DNA of 64,000 nucleotides from Arthrobacter sp. Leaf69. GTDB taxonomy: Bacteria; Actinomycetota; Actinomycetes; Actinomycetales; Micrococcaceae. Position 1 is the stretch's first letter, and each line of letters opens with the position of its first letter. The stretch covers positions 186,001 to 250,000 of the forward strand of contig NZ_LMLR01000010.1 in assembly GCF_001422645.1 (NCBI RefSeq), read 5' to 3'. Shown here piece by piece: positions 25,385-36,100 of this stretch. The notes under the pieces were generated by a model. It was not told the origin of the DNA. It worked only from the letters and a program-made list of their open reading frames with translations, and did no database searches. The position numbers and the translations under genes were made by a program.

Positions 25385-27019
25385 ATGCAGGTAGGCACAC
25401 ATTCGCGCAAACATTCACGGAGAACCGACATTACAGAATCATTGGTCCAGGACGAGATCTATTACGGCAGCCAGGCATCGGTCGACGCCCACGAAGAGGT
25501 CACCTCAGCGGCGGCCGTCGCGAGGTTCCGGACCCGCGAGGACGTTGTGCGCCGACGCGGCCGGTACGGGCTGGTCAATGAGAACCGTACGCCGTACCAG
25601 GCCATGGTCGAGGACCTGATGTTCATCCGCTCGGTGCTGGACGGCGCCGGCCTCGACTACCTCCTGGTCCGTGGCAACAACCACCGTCCGGTCATTGCCG
25701 TGGACTGGAAGGACCGCAAGGAACTCCGTGACGCCCTGGTGGCGGCCTGCCACGACGAGCCGTTCTACTCCATGAGCGTCGACGCCAAGAAGAAGTCCGC
25801 AGTGCTCGTGGCCGACGGGGAGCTCTCTCCCAACCGGCAGGCGCGGATCTTCCGTCTCTACCGTCCGCGGGTGGAGCCGGAGGGCGGCTTCGAATTCGGT
25901 GCCTCGGCCGGGGTGCAGCTGGAACTGTGGAGTTTCGACGGCGACCAGCTGATCCTCCCGATCGAAAACTCGCTGACCCGCCGGACCCTCCTGGCCCAGG
26001 ACGCCGTCCGCGGCACGGTGGAGCGGTACGGCCACACCTGGCCCACCATCGAGAACATGTTCGCCGACCACGCCAGCGACATCAGCTTCGACGTGGATCT
26101 GGTGTTCTCCTGGGTGGACGGCAGCTCCCCGGAATACATCGCGGCCCGGCGCGCACGGATGGCCGGCGTCGTGGTGGGTGAGGGCGACGACCACGAAGCC
26201 CGTTTCCGCCAAATCGACGAACTCAAGTACGCGCTGCGCTCGGTGTACATGTTCGCGCCCTGGATCCGCCGGATCTTCATTGCCACGGACTCTCCCGCAC
26301 CCGCCTGGCTGGCGGATCATCCGGGAGTGACGATTGTCCGCAGCGAGGAATTCTTCGCCGACCCCTCCGTACTGCCCACCCACAATTCGCAGGCCGTGGA
26401 GTGCCAGCTCCACCACATCGAGGGCTTGTCCGAGCACTTCCTGTATTCGAACGACGACATGTTCTTCGGCCGCGCCGTCGGACCGGACATGTTCTTTACG
26501 CCTGGCGGCATCACGAAGTTCATCGAGGCGGAGACCCGCATTGGCCTCGGGGACAACGACGCGGAGCGCAGCGGTTTCGAGAATGCCGCCCGGGTGAACC
26601 GGAAACTGCTCTGGGACCGTTTCGGCCGGATCACCACCCGGCACCTGGAACACACGGCTGCGCCGCTGCGCCGCAGTGTCGTGGCCACGATGGAGCAGGA
26701 GTTCCCGGCGGAGTTCGCCAAGACAGCAGCCAGCACCTTCCGCGCGGCTGACAACATCTCGGTGACCAATTCCTTCTACCACTACTACGCGCTGCTGACG
26801 GGCCGGGCCGTCACCCAGACGGCGGCCAAGGTGCGGTATGTGGACACCACGGCGAGGGCAGGGCTCAACTACCTGCCCAAGCTGCTCGCCAAGCGGAACA
26901 TGGACTTCTTCTGCCTCAATGACGGCAGTTTCCCCGAGGTCGCGGCCGAAGAACGGGCCGAGCTGGTGACGGACTTCCTGGAGAAGTACTACCCGATCAA
27001 GGCGCCCTGGGAAAAGTAG
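25385..27019 (+). CDS. Stealth-family sugar-phosphate transferase
   Basis: 544 residues with all four Stealth conserved regions in order: CR1 ISFDVDLVFSWVDGSSPEYI, CR2 RFRQIDELKYALRSVYMFAP with FIATDSPAPAWL, CR3 THNSQAVECQLHHIEGLSEH with FLYSNDDMFFG, and CR4 NYLPKLLAKRNMDFFCLNDG. Such enzymes transfer hexose-1-phosphate from nucleotide sugars to build capsule or wall phospho-polysaccharides. The N-terminal 240 residues, including LDYLLVRGNNHRPVIAVDW, form the extra domain seen in actinobacterial members. The start at 25385 follows GGGCGGG; an earlier GTG at 25340 is possible. The preceding HAD phosphatase may act in the same pathway. Confidence 0.88.
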   Translation: MQVGTHSRKHSRRTDITESLVQDEIYYGSQASVDAHEEVTSAAAVARFRTREDVVRRRGRYGLVNENRTPYQAMVEDLMFIRSVLDGAGLDYLLVRGNNHRPVIAVDWKDRKELRDALVAACHDEPFYSMSVDAKKKSAVLVADGELSPNRQARIFRLYRPRVEPEGGFEFGASAGVQLELWSFDGDQLILPIENSLTRRTLLAQDAVRGTVERYGHTWPTIENMFADHASDISFDVDLVFSWVDGSSPEYIAARRARMAGVVVGEGDDHEARFRQIDELKYALRSVYMFAPWIRRIFIATDSPAPAWLADHPGVTIVRSEEFFADPSVLPTHNSQAVECQLHHIEGLSEHFLYSNDDMFFGRAVGPDMFFTPGGITKFIEAETRIGLGDNDAERSGFENAARVNRKLLWDRFGRITTRHLEHTAAPLRRSVVATMEQEFPAEFAKTAASTFRAADNISVTNSFYHYYALLTGRAVTQTAAKVRYVDTTARAGLNYLPKLLAKRNMDFFCLNDGSFPEVAAEERAELVTDFLEKYYPIKAPWEK

Positions 27020-27042
27020 ACAGTTCTGCCAGCGGCGGGCCG

Positions 27043-27984
27043 CTAGTTGCTGGCGGTCAGCCGGCGGTGACCTGGGGTCTTGGCCGGGTCCTCAAGCTTG
27101 GCTTTGCTGGGGATGCGGATCCCTGCCGCTGAGATCCGCCGCTGGGCTTCCGCAGCGGAGACGAGCTCGCCGACTGCGGGGGTGTCGCCCAGCAGAACCA
27201 CAGAGTGCACGATCGTGTGCTCGTAGACATGCACAAGGTTGAACGCCTGGCCGCCGTCGCGTCCGCGGGTCCCGCCCACCGGGACGTTGAGGTCCTGCGT
27301 GTAGCACGTGGCTGACGCTACGGAGACCGGGATCCCGGCGAAAGTCGCCGTGGTGGAGTAGTGCAGATGGCCGCCCAAAATGGCCCTGACGTCGGAATTG
27401 CGCAGTACCCCGGCCAGTGCCGCCTGGTCCCGCAGCTCCACCAGGACGGCGAGGTCCAGGACCGAAGGTACCGGCGGGTGATGCAGTGCCAGAATGGTTC
27501 CGTCCGGGGCGGGGGTCGCGAGTTCAGCCGCGAGCCACTCCAGCTGGTCAGGGCTCAGCTCACCGTGGTGGAAGCCCGGGACCGAGGTGTCGAGAGTGAT
27601 GATCCGCAGCCCGTTGATGAAATACGTGTGGTCCACGGGGGCGTCGTCGGCGGGCAGGTCGAGGAGTCCGGTGCGGAAATTAGCGCGGTTGTCGTGGTTG
27701 CCCATGGCCCAAATGACTTTAGCGCCCAGGGCCTTGCAGGCAGGCTCGACGATGGCCCGCAGTTTCGCGTAGGCCTCGGGTTCGCCGCGGTCAGCGAGGT
27801 CGCCGGTGAAAATCACGGCTTCGGGACGCGCACCGGACGCCCGGACTTCGTCGAAAAGCTGCTGGAGCAGGGCATCGCTGTCGACTTTGCCGAGCAGCGG
27901 CGCGGAACCTCCCAACAGGTGGGGGTCACTCAGATGGAGTAGAAAATGACGTGGCCGGGGGTGCTCGGCCTCCATGAGCTCCAT
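27043..27984 (-). CDS. calcineurin-like metallophosphoesterase, CpdA/class III PDE type
   Basis: 313 residues with every metal-binding motif of the class III cyclic-nucleotide phosphodiesterases: [10 protein letters not shown] (D-x-H), [12 protein letters not shown] (GD), [14 protein letters not shown] (GNHD), [11 protein letters not shown] (H) and [14 protein letters not shown] (GHxH). This is the layout of CpdA and mycobacterial Rv0805, which hydrolyse cyclic AMP or other phosphodiesters. ATG 27984 has AGGAAGG five bases upstream; the longer frame to 28161 has no site. No signal peptide. Confidence 0.88.
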   Translation of the reverse strand: MELMEAEHPRPRHFLLHLSDPHLLGGSAPLLGKVDSDALLQQLFDEVRASGARPEAVIFTGDLADRGEPEAYAKLRAIVEPACKALGAKVIWAMGNHDNRANFRTGLLDLPADDAPVDHTYFINGLRIITLDTSVPGFHHGELSPDQLEWLAAELATPAPDGTILALHHPPVPSVLDLAVLVELRDQAALAGVLRNSDVRAILGGHLHYSTTATFAGIPVSVASATCYTQDLNVPVGGTRGRDGGQAFNLVHVYEHTIVHSVVLLGDTPAVGELVSAAEAQRRISAAGIRIPSKAKLEDPAKTPGHRRLTASN

Positions 27985-28115
27985 TGCTACCTTCCTGGTT
28001 GGGTGAAGGCTGTAGCCTCCAACTTCCCTCTCAGTAATGTCTATCCAACCAGACATCCGGCGAACAATGTGCAAACTCCAGTAGGCATGTTTGAAAAAAG
28101 GGCAACAACGGGTAA

Positions 28116-28155
28116 TCCGGCGGACACATACTTGCTCCGGTATGTGTCCGCCGGA
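28116..28155. terminator. stem-loop downstream of formaldehyde dehydrogenase
   Basis: TCCGGCGGACACATA (28116-28130) and TATGTGTCCGCCGGA (28141-28155) form a perfect 15-bp stem with a 10-base loop, just after the minus-strand stop codon at 28181. Confidence 0.65.
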
Positions 28156-28180
28156 ACCCACTTACTCAGGTACCCGGCGG

Positions 28181-29392
28181 CTAGCTCAGGTAGCCGTTCG
28201 GGTTCAGCACGTACTTCGTTGCGGCGCCGGCGTCGAACTCCGCGTAGCCCTTGGGCGCGTCCTCCAGCGTGATTGCCTTCGCGTTGACGTTCTTGGCGAT
28301 GTGGACCTTGTCATGCAGGATCGCCATCATCAGCTGGCGGTTGTATTTCATCACCGGACACTGGCCGGTGGTGAAGCTCAGCGATTTGGCCCAGCCGGTG
28401 CCGAGGCTGAGGCTGAGGGCACCCTTCTTGGCGGCCTCGTCCACGCCGCCCGGATCCCCCGTGACGTAGAGTCCCGGGATGCCCAAGGCACCGCCGGCGG
28501 CTGTGATCTCCATCAGCGAGTTGAGCACGGTTGCCGGCGCTTCCTTCGCATCGTGGCCGTGACCCCTTGCTTCGAAGCCGACCGCATCGACGCCGCAGTC
28601 GACTTCGGGGACACCCAGGAGCTGTTCGATCTGCTCGGCCGGGCCACCCTGGGTCAGGTCCACGGTTTCACAGCCGAAGCTTCGGGCCTGCGCCAGCCGG
28701 TCCGCGTTCAAGTCCCCGACAATCACGACGGCGGCCCCCAGCAACTGCGCGCTGGTCGCTGCGGCGAGTCCGACCGGGCCGGCTCCTGCGACGTAGACCG
28801 TGGAGCCCACTCCCACCCCGGCAGAGACGGCACCATGGAAGCCGGTGGGGAAGATATCTGACAGCATTGTCAGATCCATCATCTTCTCGAGGGCCTGGTC
28901 CTTGTCCGGGAACTTCAGGAGATTCCAGTCCGCGTAAGGCACGAGGACGTAGTTCGCCTGGCCGCCGACCCAGCCACCCATGTCGACGTAGCCATAGGCG
29001 CTGCCCGGGCGGTCAGGGTTGACGTTGAGGCAGATGCCGGTTTTGCGCTCCTTGCAGTTGCGGCAGCGGCCGCAGGCGATGTTGAAGGGGACCGAGCAGA
29101 TGTCCCCCACCTTGATGAATTCCACGTCCGGCCCGACTTCCACCACTTCGCCCGTGATTTCGTGGCCGAGCACCAGGTCCGAGGGTGCTGTAGTGCGGCC
29201 GCGGACCATGTGCTGGTCGGACCCGCAAATGTTCGTGGCAACGGTTTTTAGGATTACGCCATGGCGCACCGAACGGCCCACGTTGGCGGGGTTGACCCCC
29301 GGACCGTCTTTGAGTTCGAAGGTGGGGTAGTCAATGTCGATAAGTTCGACCTTGCCCGGGCCCTTGTAGGCAACGGCTTTGTTCCCTGTCAT
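28181..29392 (-). CDS. fdhA: glutathione-independent formaldehyde dehydrogenase
   Basis: A 403-residue zinc alcohol-dehydrogenase-family enzyme close in length to Pseudomonas putida FdhA (398). Catalytic zinc segment: TNICGSDQHMVRGR with GHEITGEVVEVG; structural zinc loop: CGRCRNCKERKTGIC; Rossmann motif: VYVAGAGPVGLAAATSAQLL. The VDCGVDAVGFEARGHGHDAK segment is characteristic of the glutathione-independent, dismutase-type enzyme, which keeps NAD tightly bound and oxidises formaldehyde to formate. ATG 29392 is preceded by AGGAGG; the frame to 29476 is not needed. Likely role: detoxification of formaldehyde from C1 or demethylation reactions. Confidence 0.93.
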   Translation of the reverse strand: MTGNKAVAYKGPGKVELIDIDYPTFELKDGPGVNPANVGRSVRHGVILKTVATNICGSDQHMVRGRTTAPSDLVLGHEITGEVVEVGPDVEFIKVGDICSVPFNIACGRCRNCKERKTGICLNVNPDRPGSAYGYVDMGGWVGGQANYVLVPYADWNLLKFPDKDQALEKMMDLTMLSDIFPTGFHGAVSAGVGVGSTVYVAGAGPVGLAAATSAQLLGAAVVIVGDLNADRLAQARSFGCETVDLTQGGPAEQIEQLLGVPEVDCGVDAVGFEARGHGHDAKEAPATVLNSLMEITAAGGALGIPGLYVTGDPGGVDEAAKKGALSLSLGTGWAKSLSFTTGQCPVMKYNRQLMMAILHDKVHIAKNVNAKAITLEDAPKGYAEFDAGAATKYVLNPNGYLS

Positions 29393-29610
29393 CACTTTCC
29401 TCCTGCTTTCACGGACCCTCGCTAGGAGCGTCCAGTTGTGATTCACGAAGCGTGCTGATGTACCGTCCCCAGGCACCCGGCGGCAGATCCGCCAGCGCGC
29501 TGACGCACGTCGGCGCCATGGAAGTACCCGGATTTTTGGAAGGTCCGGCCAGTCTAGGCGGTAAGCATGCTTAGGGATAGGGGCCGTTGTCCCCTTGTGG
29601 TCTTGGGAGC

Positions 29611-29630
29611 CGGCTCTCAGCTGAGAGCCG
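29611..29630. terminator. 20-bp palindrome overlapping the end of the peroxidase gene
   Basis: CGGCTCTCAGCTGAGAGCCG is a perfect palindrome that includes the peroxidase stop codon (29617-29619). On the minus strand it could form the transcript-end hairpin. Confidence 0.5.
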
Positions 29631-30102
29631 ACTGCACCGCTTCAATGACCTCCGGTGAGTCCGGCTCCACCGTAGGGGCGAAACGGGCAACTACCTCGCC
29701 GTCGCGGTTCACCAGGAACTTCTCGAAGTTCCATTTCACGAGTCCGGGCAAGACACCGTTCTTGAACTTCGTGAGCTCGGCGTAGAGCGGATGCTGCTTC
29801 TTGCCGCGGACATGGGATTTGGCGGTGAGCGGGAAGGTCACGCCGAAGTTCCGCTCGCAGAATTCGACAATCTCGGAGTCGGCAGCCGGCTCCTGGCCCG
29901 CGAACTGGTTGCAGGGGACGCCGAGGACCTGGAAGCCCTGATCGCGGAACTTGTCGTGCAGGGCCTGGAGGCCTGCATACTGCGGCGTGAAACCGCACTG
30001 CGACGCCACGTTCACCACCAGTACCACCTCCCCCTTAAAGCGGCCGAAGCTGGTGTCCGTGCCGTCGATCAGGGTGATCGGAATGTTATGGAGAGCTGTC
30101 AT
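29617..30102 (-). CDS. glutathione-peroxidase-family (thioredoxin-dependent) peroxidase
   Basis: 161 residues with the GPX triad context: NVASQCGFTPQYAGLQ (peroxidatic Cys36), LGVPCNQFAGQEP, and WNFEKFLVNRDGEVV containing the conserved Trp-Asn. A further Cys at about residue 82 (VEFCERNFGV) is where non-mammalian enzymes carry the resolving Cys, so thioredoxin is the probable reductant. It removes hydrogen peroxide or lipid hydroperoxides in the cytosol. It sits next to formaldehyde dehydrogenase in the same orientation but 224 bases away, so it is probably separately transcribed. Confidence 0.92.
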   Translation of the reverse strand: MTALHNIPITLIDGTDTSFGRFKGEVVLVVNVASQCGFTPQYAGLQALHDKFRDQGFQVLGVPCNQFAGQEPAADSEIVEFCERNFGVTFPLTAKSHVRGKKQHPLYAELTKFKNGVLPGLVKWNFEKFLVNRDGEVVARFAPTVEPDSPEVIEAVQSALS

Positions 30103-30213
30103 GGGTGCGTTCCTCGCGAAGTCGGTGGTGAAGGTCGTGTCCGGCGTGCGCTCCGGAATAGGTCACAACAGTCCTTCGATACCACAACGCGCGGGTATGG
30201 GTTTGTATGCCTG

Positions 30214-31611
<1,398 letters not shown>

Positions 31612-31791
31612 GATGTGACTCCTGCATCCTGTCCGCCAGTCCCCGATTTCACGGACTCAACGTTCTTATGGGACCACAATCGGGTGGCACTGGGAACCGT
31701 AAAAGCTACCCCTTTCAAACTCAAGTGGCAGCCCAGTAGTACTGGGACGCGGGGCAAGTACTGTGACTTCAGCGATGAGCGAGAATGGACT

Positions 31792-32775
31792 ATGCGCAAC
31801 CTCCTCAGGGAATGGCAGGCCGAACTCAAACAGACGTTTACCGGGACCCGGGACGCCGTGCCGGAGTGGGTGCCGCGGCTGGCAGAGGGGGACGATCCCG
31901 GCTACCACCTGCCCGGCTCCGCGGTCTGGGCAGTCCATGGGGACATGCCGACAATCGTCGCGGGAATCCGGGCCCTGCTGATGCAGGCGCTCCATCCCGG
32001 TGCGCTGGCCGGGGTCCACGACCACTCCCGGTTCCGCGAGGATCCCCTGGGCCGGCTGGCGGGAACCATCCGCTGGATTTTCACTGTTTCTTACGGTTCA
32101 ACTGCCGCGGCCCGCGCAGCCTCCGACTGGGTGTTGCGGCTGCACGAATCGGTGCGCGGGGACTATGTGGACGGGCACGGTGTCGCCCGGACCTATGCGG
32201 CGAATGACCCGGAGCTGCTCCGCTGGGTGCACATCGCCTTCACCGACGCGTTTCTCTCCGCTCACAAGATCTGGGGCAGGCCCATACCTGGCGGTCCCGA
32301 CGCCTACGTCCGCGAGTGGGCGCAGGCCGGCGAACTGATGGGGGTGGTATCCCCGCCGCTCAGCGAGGAGGAAATGCGCCGGCAGCTGGACCACTGGTAC
32401 GACGCCGGCGAGCTGCGTTCCGACGAAAAGGTCGCCGAGACGGTCGCATTCATCCGCGATCCGCCGCTCCATCCCGTGCTCAGACCGGGCTACCGGGTTT
32501 TGTTCGCGGCGGCCGTAACCAGCCTCGAACCCAAATACCGCGAACTGCTGGGCCTCCGAACAGCGCGGCTCGGACCGATCCCCCTGCCCGTGCGGCTGGC
32601 CACCAGGGTGACACTCGGCGTCGTCCATCTTGCCTTGGGCCGGATGGGGCCCAGCGAGCAGGCCGCCCGGGCCCGGCTTCGCAGGCTCGGCTACCCCGGG
32701 ACGCAAAAAGGCCCCGGTCCAAAGGACCGGGGCCAACCGCGGAGAATGGGGGATTTGAACCCCCGAGGGCGTTAA
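31792..32775 (+). CDS. DUF2236 / MpaB-like oxygenase family protein
   Basis: 327 residues of the DUF2236 family. Conserved blocks are AVHGDMPTIVAGIRALLMQA, LHPGALAGVHDHSRF, GRLAGTIRWIFTVSYG and WVHIAFTDAFLSAHKIWGRP. The family includes the latex-clearing protein and mycophenolic-acid MpaB; some members bind haem through a conserved His, and HxxxxxDH-type histidines are seen here. The function in this organism is unknown. The C-terminus is odd: the last 25 or so residues (GTQKGPGPKDRGQPRRMG and onwards) are encoded by the tRNA-Ser terminator hairpin and the 3' part of the tRNA gene, and the stop codon lies inside the tRNA. The ancestral stop codon was probably further upstream. Confidence 0.82.
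   Translation: MRNLLREWQAELKQTFTGTRDAVPEWVPRLAEGDDPGYHLPGSAVWAVHGDMPTIVAGIRALLMQALHPGALAGVHDHSRFREDPLGRLAGTIRWIFTVSYGSTAAARAASDWVLRLHESVRGDYVDGHGVARTYAANDPELLRWVHIAFTDAFLSAHKIWGRPIPGGPDAYVREWAQAGELMGVVSPPLSEEEMRRQLDHWYDAGELRSDEKVAETVAFIRDPPLHPVLRPGYRVLFAAAVTSLEPKYRELLGLRTARLGPIPLPVRLATRVTLGVVHLALGRMGPSEQAARARLRRLGYPGTQKGPGPKDRGQPRRMGDLNPRGR
32710..32734 (-). terminator. Rho-independent terminator of tRNA-Ser
   Basis: GGCCCCGGTCC and GGACCGGGGCC form a perfect 11-bp stem with an AAA loop, followed on the minus strand by TTTTT. It lies seven bases downstream of the tRNA 3' end. Confidence 0.9.
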
Positions 32776-32824
32776 CCCAACACGCGTTCCAGGCGTGCGC
32801 CATAGGCCGCTAGGCGAATTCTCC
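32741..32824 (-). tRNA. tRNA-Ser (anticodon GGA)
   Basis: The reverse complement folds as a class II tRNA: acceptor GGAGAAT/ATTCTCC, anticodon stem-loop CGCCTGGAACGCG with anticodon GGA, a long variable arm and the T-loop GGTTCAAATCC. It reads UCC/UCU serine codons. CCA is not encoded. The 3' end overlaps the end of the convergent DUF2236 gene by about 35 bases. Confidence 0.95.
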
Positions 32825-33041
32825 AGTAGCTTCTGAATCAAAAGCAGATACTAGAATACCTGAACTTCCCGGCATCGCCCAATTGGCCCCTCCGGCCCCC
32901 GCCCCACGGGACATGCCCCACCCCCGCCGCGGCCCCTGGACATACCCCCGTTATGCCCACTCCTGGACGCGAAAACTGGGCATGTCCCACGGGATTTCCC
33001 GGGACCAAAGAGTGCGATTCGGGGCACACTCAAATGTCGGG
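32825..33041. other. intergenic region with GGACATGCCC-type inverted repeats
   Basis: This region must carry the tRNA-Ser promoter on the minus strand and the SRP RNA promoter on the plus strand. Between 32917 and 33000 it contains GGGACATGCCCC, TGGACATACCCCCGTTATG and GGGCATGTCCCACGGG; the outer GGGACATGCCC / GGGCATGTCCC form an 11-bp inverted repeat. A related cluster occurs at 37619-37764. Confidence 0.5.
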
Positions 33042-33047
33042 TAAACT
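33042..33047 (+). promoter_or_regulatory. candidate -10 element of the SRP RNA gene
   Basis: TAAACT ends seven bases before the first base of the SRP RNA stem at 33055, the spacing expected for a transcription start there. The -35 region is weak. Confidence 0.45.
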
Positions 33048-33054
33048 TGCTGAC

Positions 33055-33143
33055 GGCCCCTCATGTGGCGTCATCCTGTTGAACTCCCCCAGGACCGGAA
33101 GGTAGCAAGGGTAAATGGGCTCTGGCGGGTGCATGAGGGGTCT
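33055..33143 (+). ncRNA. ffs: signal recognition particle RNA, 4.5S type
   Basis: Contains the hallmark apical core GTTGAACTCCCCCAGGACCG followed by GAAGGTAGCAAGGGTA, closed by complementary ends GGCCCCTCATG (33055-33065) and CATGAGGGGTC (33132-33142). This is the short bacterial SRP RNA with only helix 8 and the Ffh-binding symmetric and asymmetric loops. Position directly before dnaX is the usual actinobacterial order. Confidence 0.95.
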
Positions 33144-33163
33144 TTTATGTCTGTGCCGATTGG

Positions 33164-33169
33164 TAGGGT
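33164..33169 (+). promoter_or_regulatory. candidate -10 element, leaderless start of dnaX
   Basis: TAGGGT, then TTAGCT, then the GTG start at 33176; no Shine-Dalgarno sequence. Spacing is exactly six bases. Confidence 0.45.
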
Positions 33170-33175
33170 TTAGCT

Positions 33176-36100
33176 GTGACTGTTACTACCGCTCTTTACC
33201 GTAGATACCGCCCTGATTCGTTCGCGGACGTTATCGGGCAGGAACACGTCACCGAGCCGCTCATGACGGCCCTGCGCAAGAACCGTGTGAACCACGCCTA
33301 CCTCTTCTCGGGCCCCCGCGGCTGCGGTAAAACCACTTCCGCCCGCATCCTGGCCCGTTGCCTGAACTGCGCCGAGGGCCCCACGGACACCCCCTGCGGG
33401 AAGTGCCCCAGCTGCGTCGAACTCGCCCGCGGCGGCTCCGGGTCCCTCGACGTCATCGAAATCGACGCCGCCAGCCACGGCGGTGTGGACGACGCCCGCG
33501 ACCTTCGCGAACGGGCCACGTACGCCCCCGTCCGAGACCGCTACAAGATCTTCATCATCGACGAGGCCCACATGGTCACCTCCGCCGGCTTCAACGCGCT
33601 GCTCAAGATCGTCGAAGAACCGCCGGAACATATCAAGTTCATCTTCGCCACCACGGAGCCGGACAAGGTCATCGGCACCATCCGCTCCCGCACGCACCAT
33701 TACCCGTTCCGCCTCGTGCCGCCGGAACCGCTCATGGCCTACCTTGAACTGCTCTGCGCGCAGGAAAACGTCCCCGTGGCGCCGGGCGTGCTCTCGCTCG
33801 TCATCCGGGCCGGCGGCGGCTCCGTGCGCGACTCGCTGTCCGTCCTGGACCAGCTCATGGCGGGCGCCGGCCCCACCGGCCTGGACTACGAACTCGCCGT
33901 CGCGCTTCTGGGGTACACCCATGCCTCCCTGCTGGACGACGTCGTGGAGGCCGTGGCCGCGTCCGACGCCGCCACCGTCTTCCGCGCGGTGGACCGCGTC
34001 ATCCAGACCGGACATGACCCCCGCCGGTTCGTCGAGGACCTGCTCGAACGCTTCCGGGACCTCATCATCGTCCAGGCGATGCCGGAAAGCGCCCAGTCAA
34101 TCCTTCGCGGCATGCCCGCGGACCAGATCGCACGCATGCAGAACCAGGCGCACAACCTGGGCGCGGCCGAGTTGTCCCGGGCGGCGGACGTCACCAACAC
34201 CGCCCTGACCGAGATGACCGGGGCCACCTCGCCGCGGCTGCACCTCGAACTGCTGTGCGCCCGAATCCTGCTGCCGTCCTCCGAGCAGACCGAGCGCGGA
34301 ATTGCCGCCCGGATCGACCGGGTGGAACGCCGCCTGAACTACGCCGGGAACGACGTCGGGTCCCCCGCAACGGCGCCTCCCGCTCCGGCGCCGTTGGTTG
34401 CGGCGCCATCGGCTCCTGTGCAGTCCGTTACTGCGCCGTCCGCTTCGGCGCCATCGGCTCCTGTGCAGTCCGTTCCTGCGCCGTCCGCTTCTGCACCCGC
34501 GGTTCCTGCCGCGGCCGGTCCGGCGGCCCCGGCACCCGCAACTCCGGCTCCTGCCGCCGTCCCCGAAACTGTCCCTGCCCCCGCCACGACACCGGAGCGC
34601 GAGACGGAACCGGCCAGGGAAACGCTCACGCCCCCGCGCGTCAGCACCAGCGACTGGCCCGTCGACGAGCCCGCCGGGGCGGACCGGGCACCCTCCGGGA
34701 AGGCTCCGGCCCCGCAGGCGTCCGCGCCGACGCAGCCGGCTCCAGCGCCAGCGGCCACGGCACAACCCGTTCCGACTCCTTCCGGACACAATGCGTCCGT
34801 CCCATCCGTGCCGGTCCGCACCCAGCAGCCCCCCGCGCCAGCGCCGGTGACGGCACCGGCCGCCGGCTCCGGGCCCGACGTCGAGGTCCTCCGCCGCGCC
34901 TGGCCGGAGATCCTGCAGACGCTGACCAAGATCAAGCGGAGCACGTGGGCCCTCGTCGAACCGAATGCCCAGGTGGGCCACTTCGAGGACCATGTCCTGA
35001 CGCTCGCGTTCACCACCTCCGGGCTGGCCGGCGCGTTCGGCCGCGCGGACCACTCAGAGAACCTGCGGCAGGCGATCCACAAGACCATCGGCATCGAATG
35101 CCAGATCAATGCCGTGGCCAGTGGAAGCAACAGCGCAGCGAGCTCTGAGCCAAACCCAAAAGTACCCGTTAGCCGGGACGTCCCGGCCACGTCCACTGAC
35201 GCTGACTGGGGGCTGCCCCCGGCCGCCGCCCCGGCGCAAACCGGGTCACCGCAGCCAGCGCCCGCCCCGGCAGCTGTTCCGGTCATTCCGGCTGCTCCGT
35301 TACTCGCGCATCCGGCGGCTCCGGCTCCCGCGCTGCAGACCGCTCCAGCCCGGGCAGCCGACTCCCCTGCCCCGGCAGCGTCCGCTCCCGAGCGGCCGTC
35401 CGCGCCGGCAGTCGCAGCGGCCGGCGAGCAGCCGGCCGGGCCGCCGGAGCCCGCCGGATCCTACGCCTACCCCGACGACGACTGGGGACCCCCGCGCGAC
35501 GAGGACGCTCCGCCGCTCGACGAAGAACCGCCTATGGACTGGGACCCGTCGACCCCGGCCGTGGTGCGTTCCGCCCGGCCGGCCGCCGAGCCCGCACCCT
35601 CCCGCCAAAGGAAGGCCGCGGCAGGGCGAGCAAGCACGGCCTCTCAGGAGTCCCCGGCCACTGTCCCGATTCCCCAGGCGCCGGACGCCGCCAACGACCC
35701 GTGGGCCCGTGCAGTTGAAGCGGCTCCCGGAATCTGGGCCGTCGGGACAAGTTCCAATGTCGGGAGCTACCCGCCGGAGGAGTCGGTGTCACCCGAGCCG
35801 ACGCCGGAGCCGGAACCGCCGCACTACGAACCCGCGGCGGCCCAGGTCCCGCACTACGCCGCAGCAGTGTCGTCATCCGCCGCCTATGAGCCAGTGGTGT
35901 CCGCGTCGAACGGCTGGGGAGACTCCGCCGAGTTGGTGCCGGCCGGTGCTGCAGCCGCTCCAGCCTCGGCAAGCGCTGCGCCCATCGCCGCGCCCGCCAT
36001 ACCCGCTGCTCCAGTCTCGGCAAGCGCTGCGCCCGTCGCCGCGCCCGCCCTTTCACCAGTTACTGCCCCTGAAGCTCCGGCCGCGTCGAACCCGACGGCG

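Noticed and set aside
31612..31791. c-di-AMP (ydaO) riboswitch before the M23 peptidase gene
   Set aside because: Actinobacterial wall hydrolases often have one, so I looked on the minus strand, but the conserved GGGGUGAAUC-type and AAUCCGUCAGCUAACC-type segments are absent.
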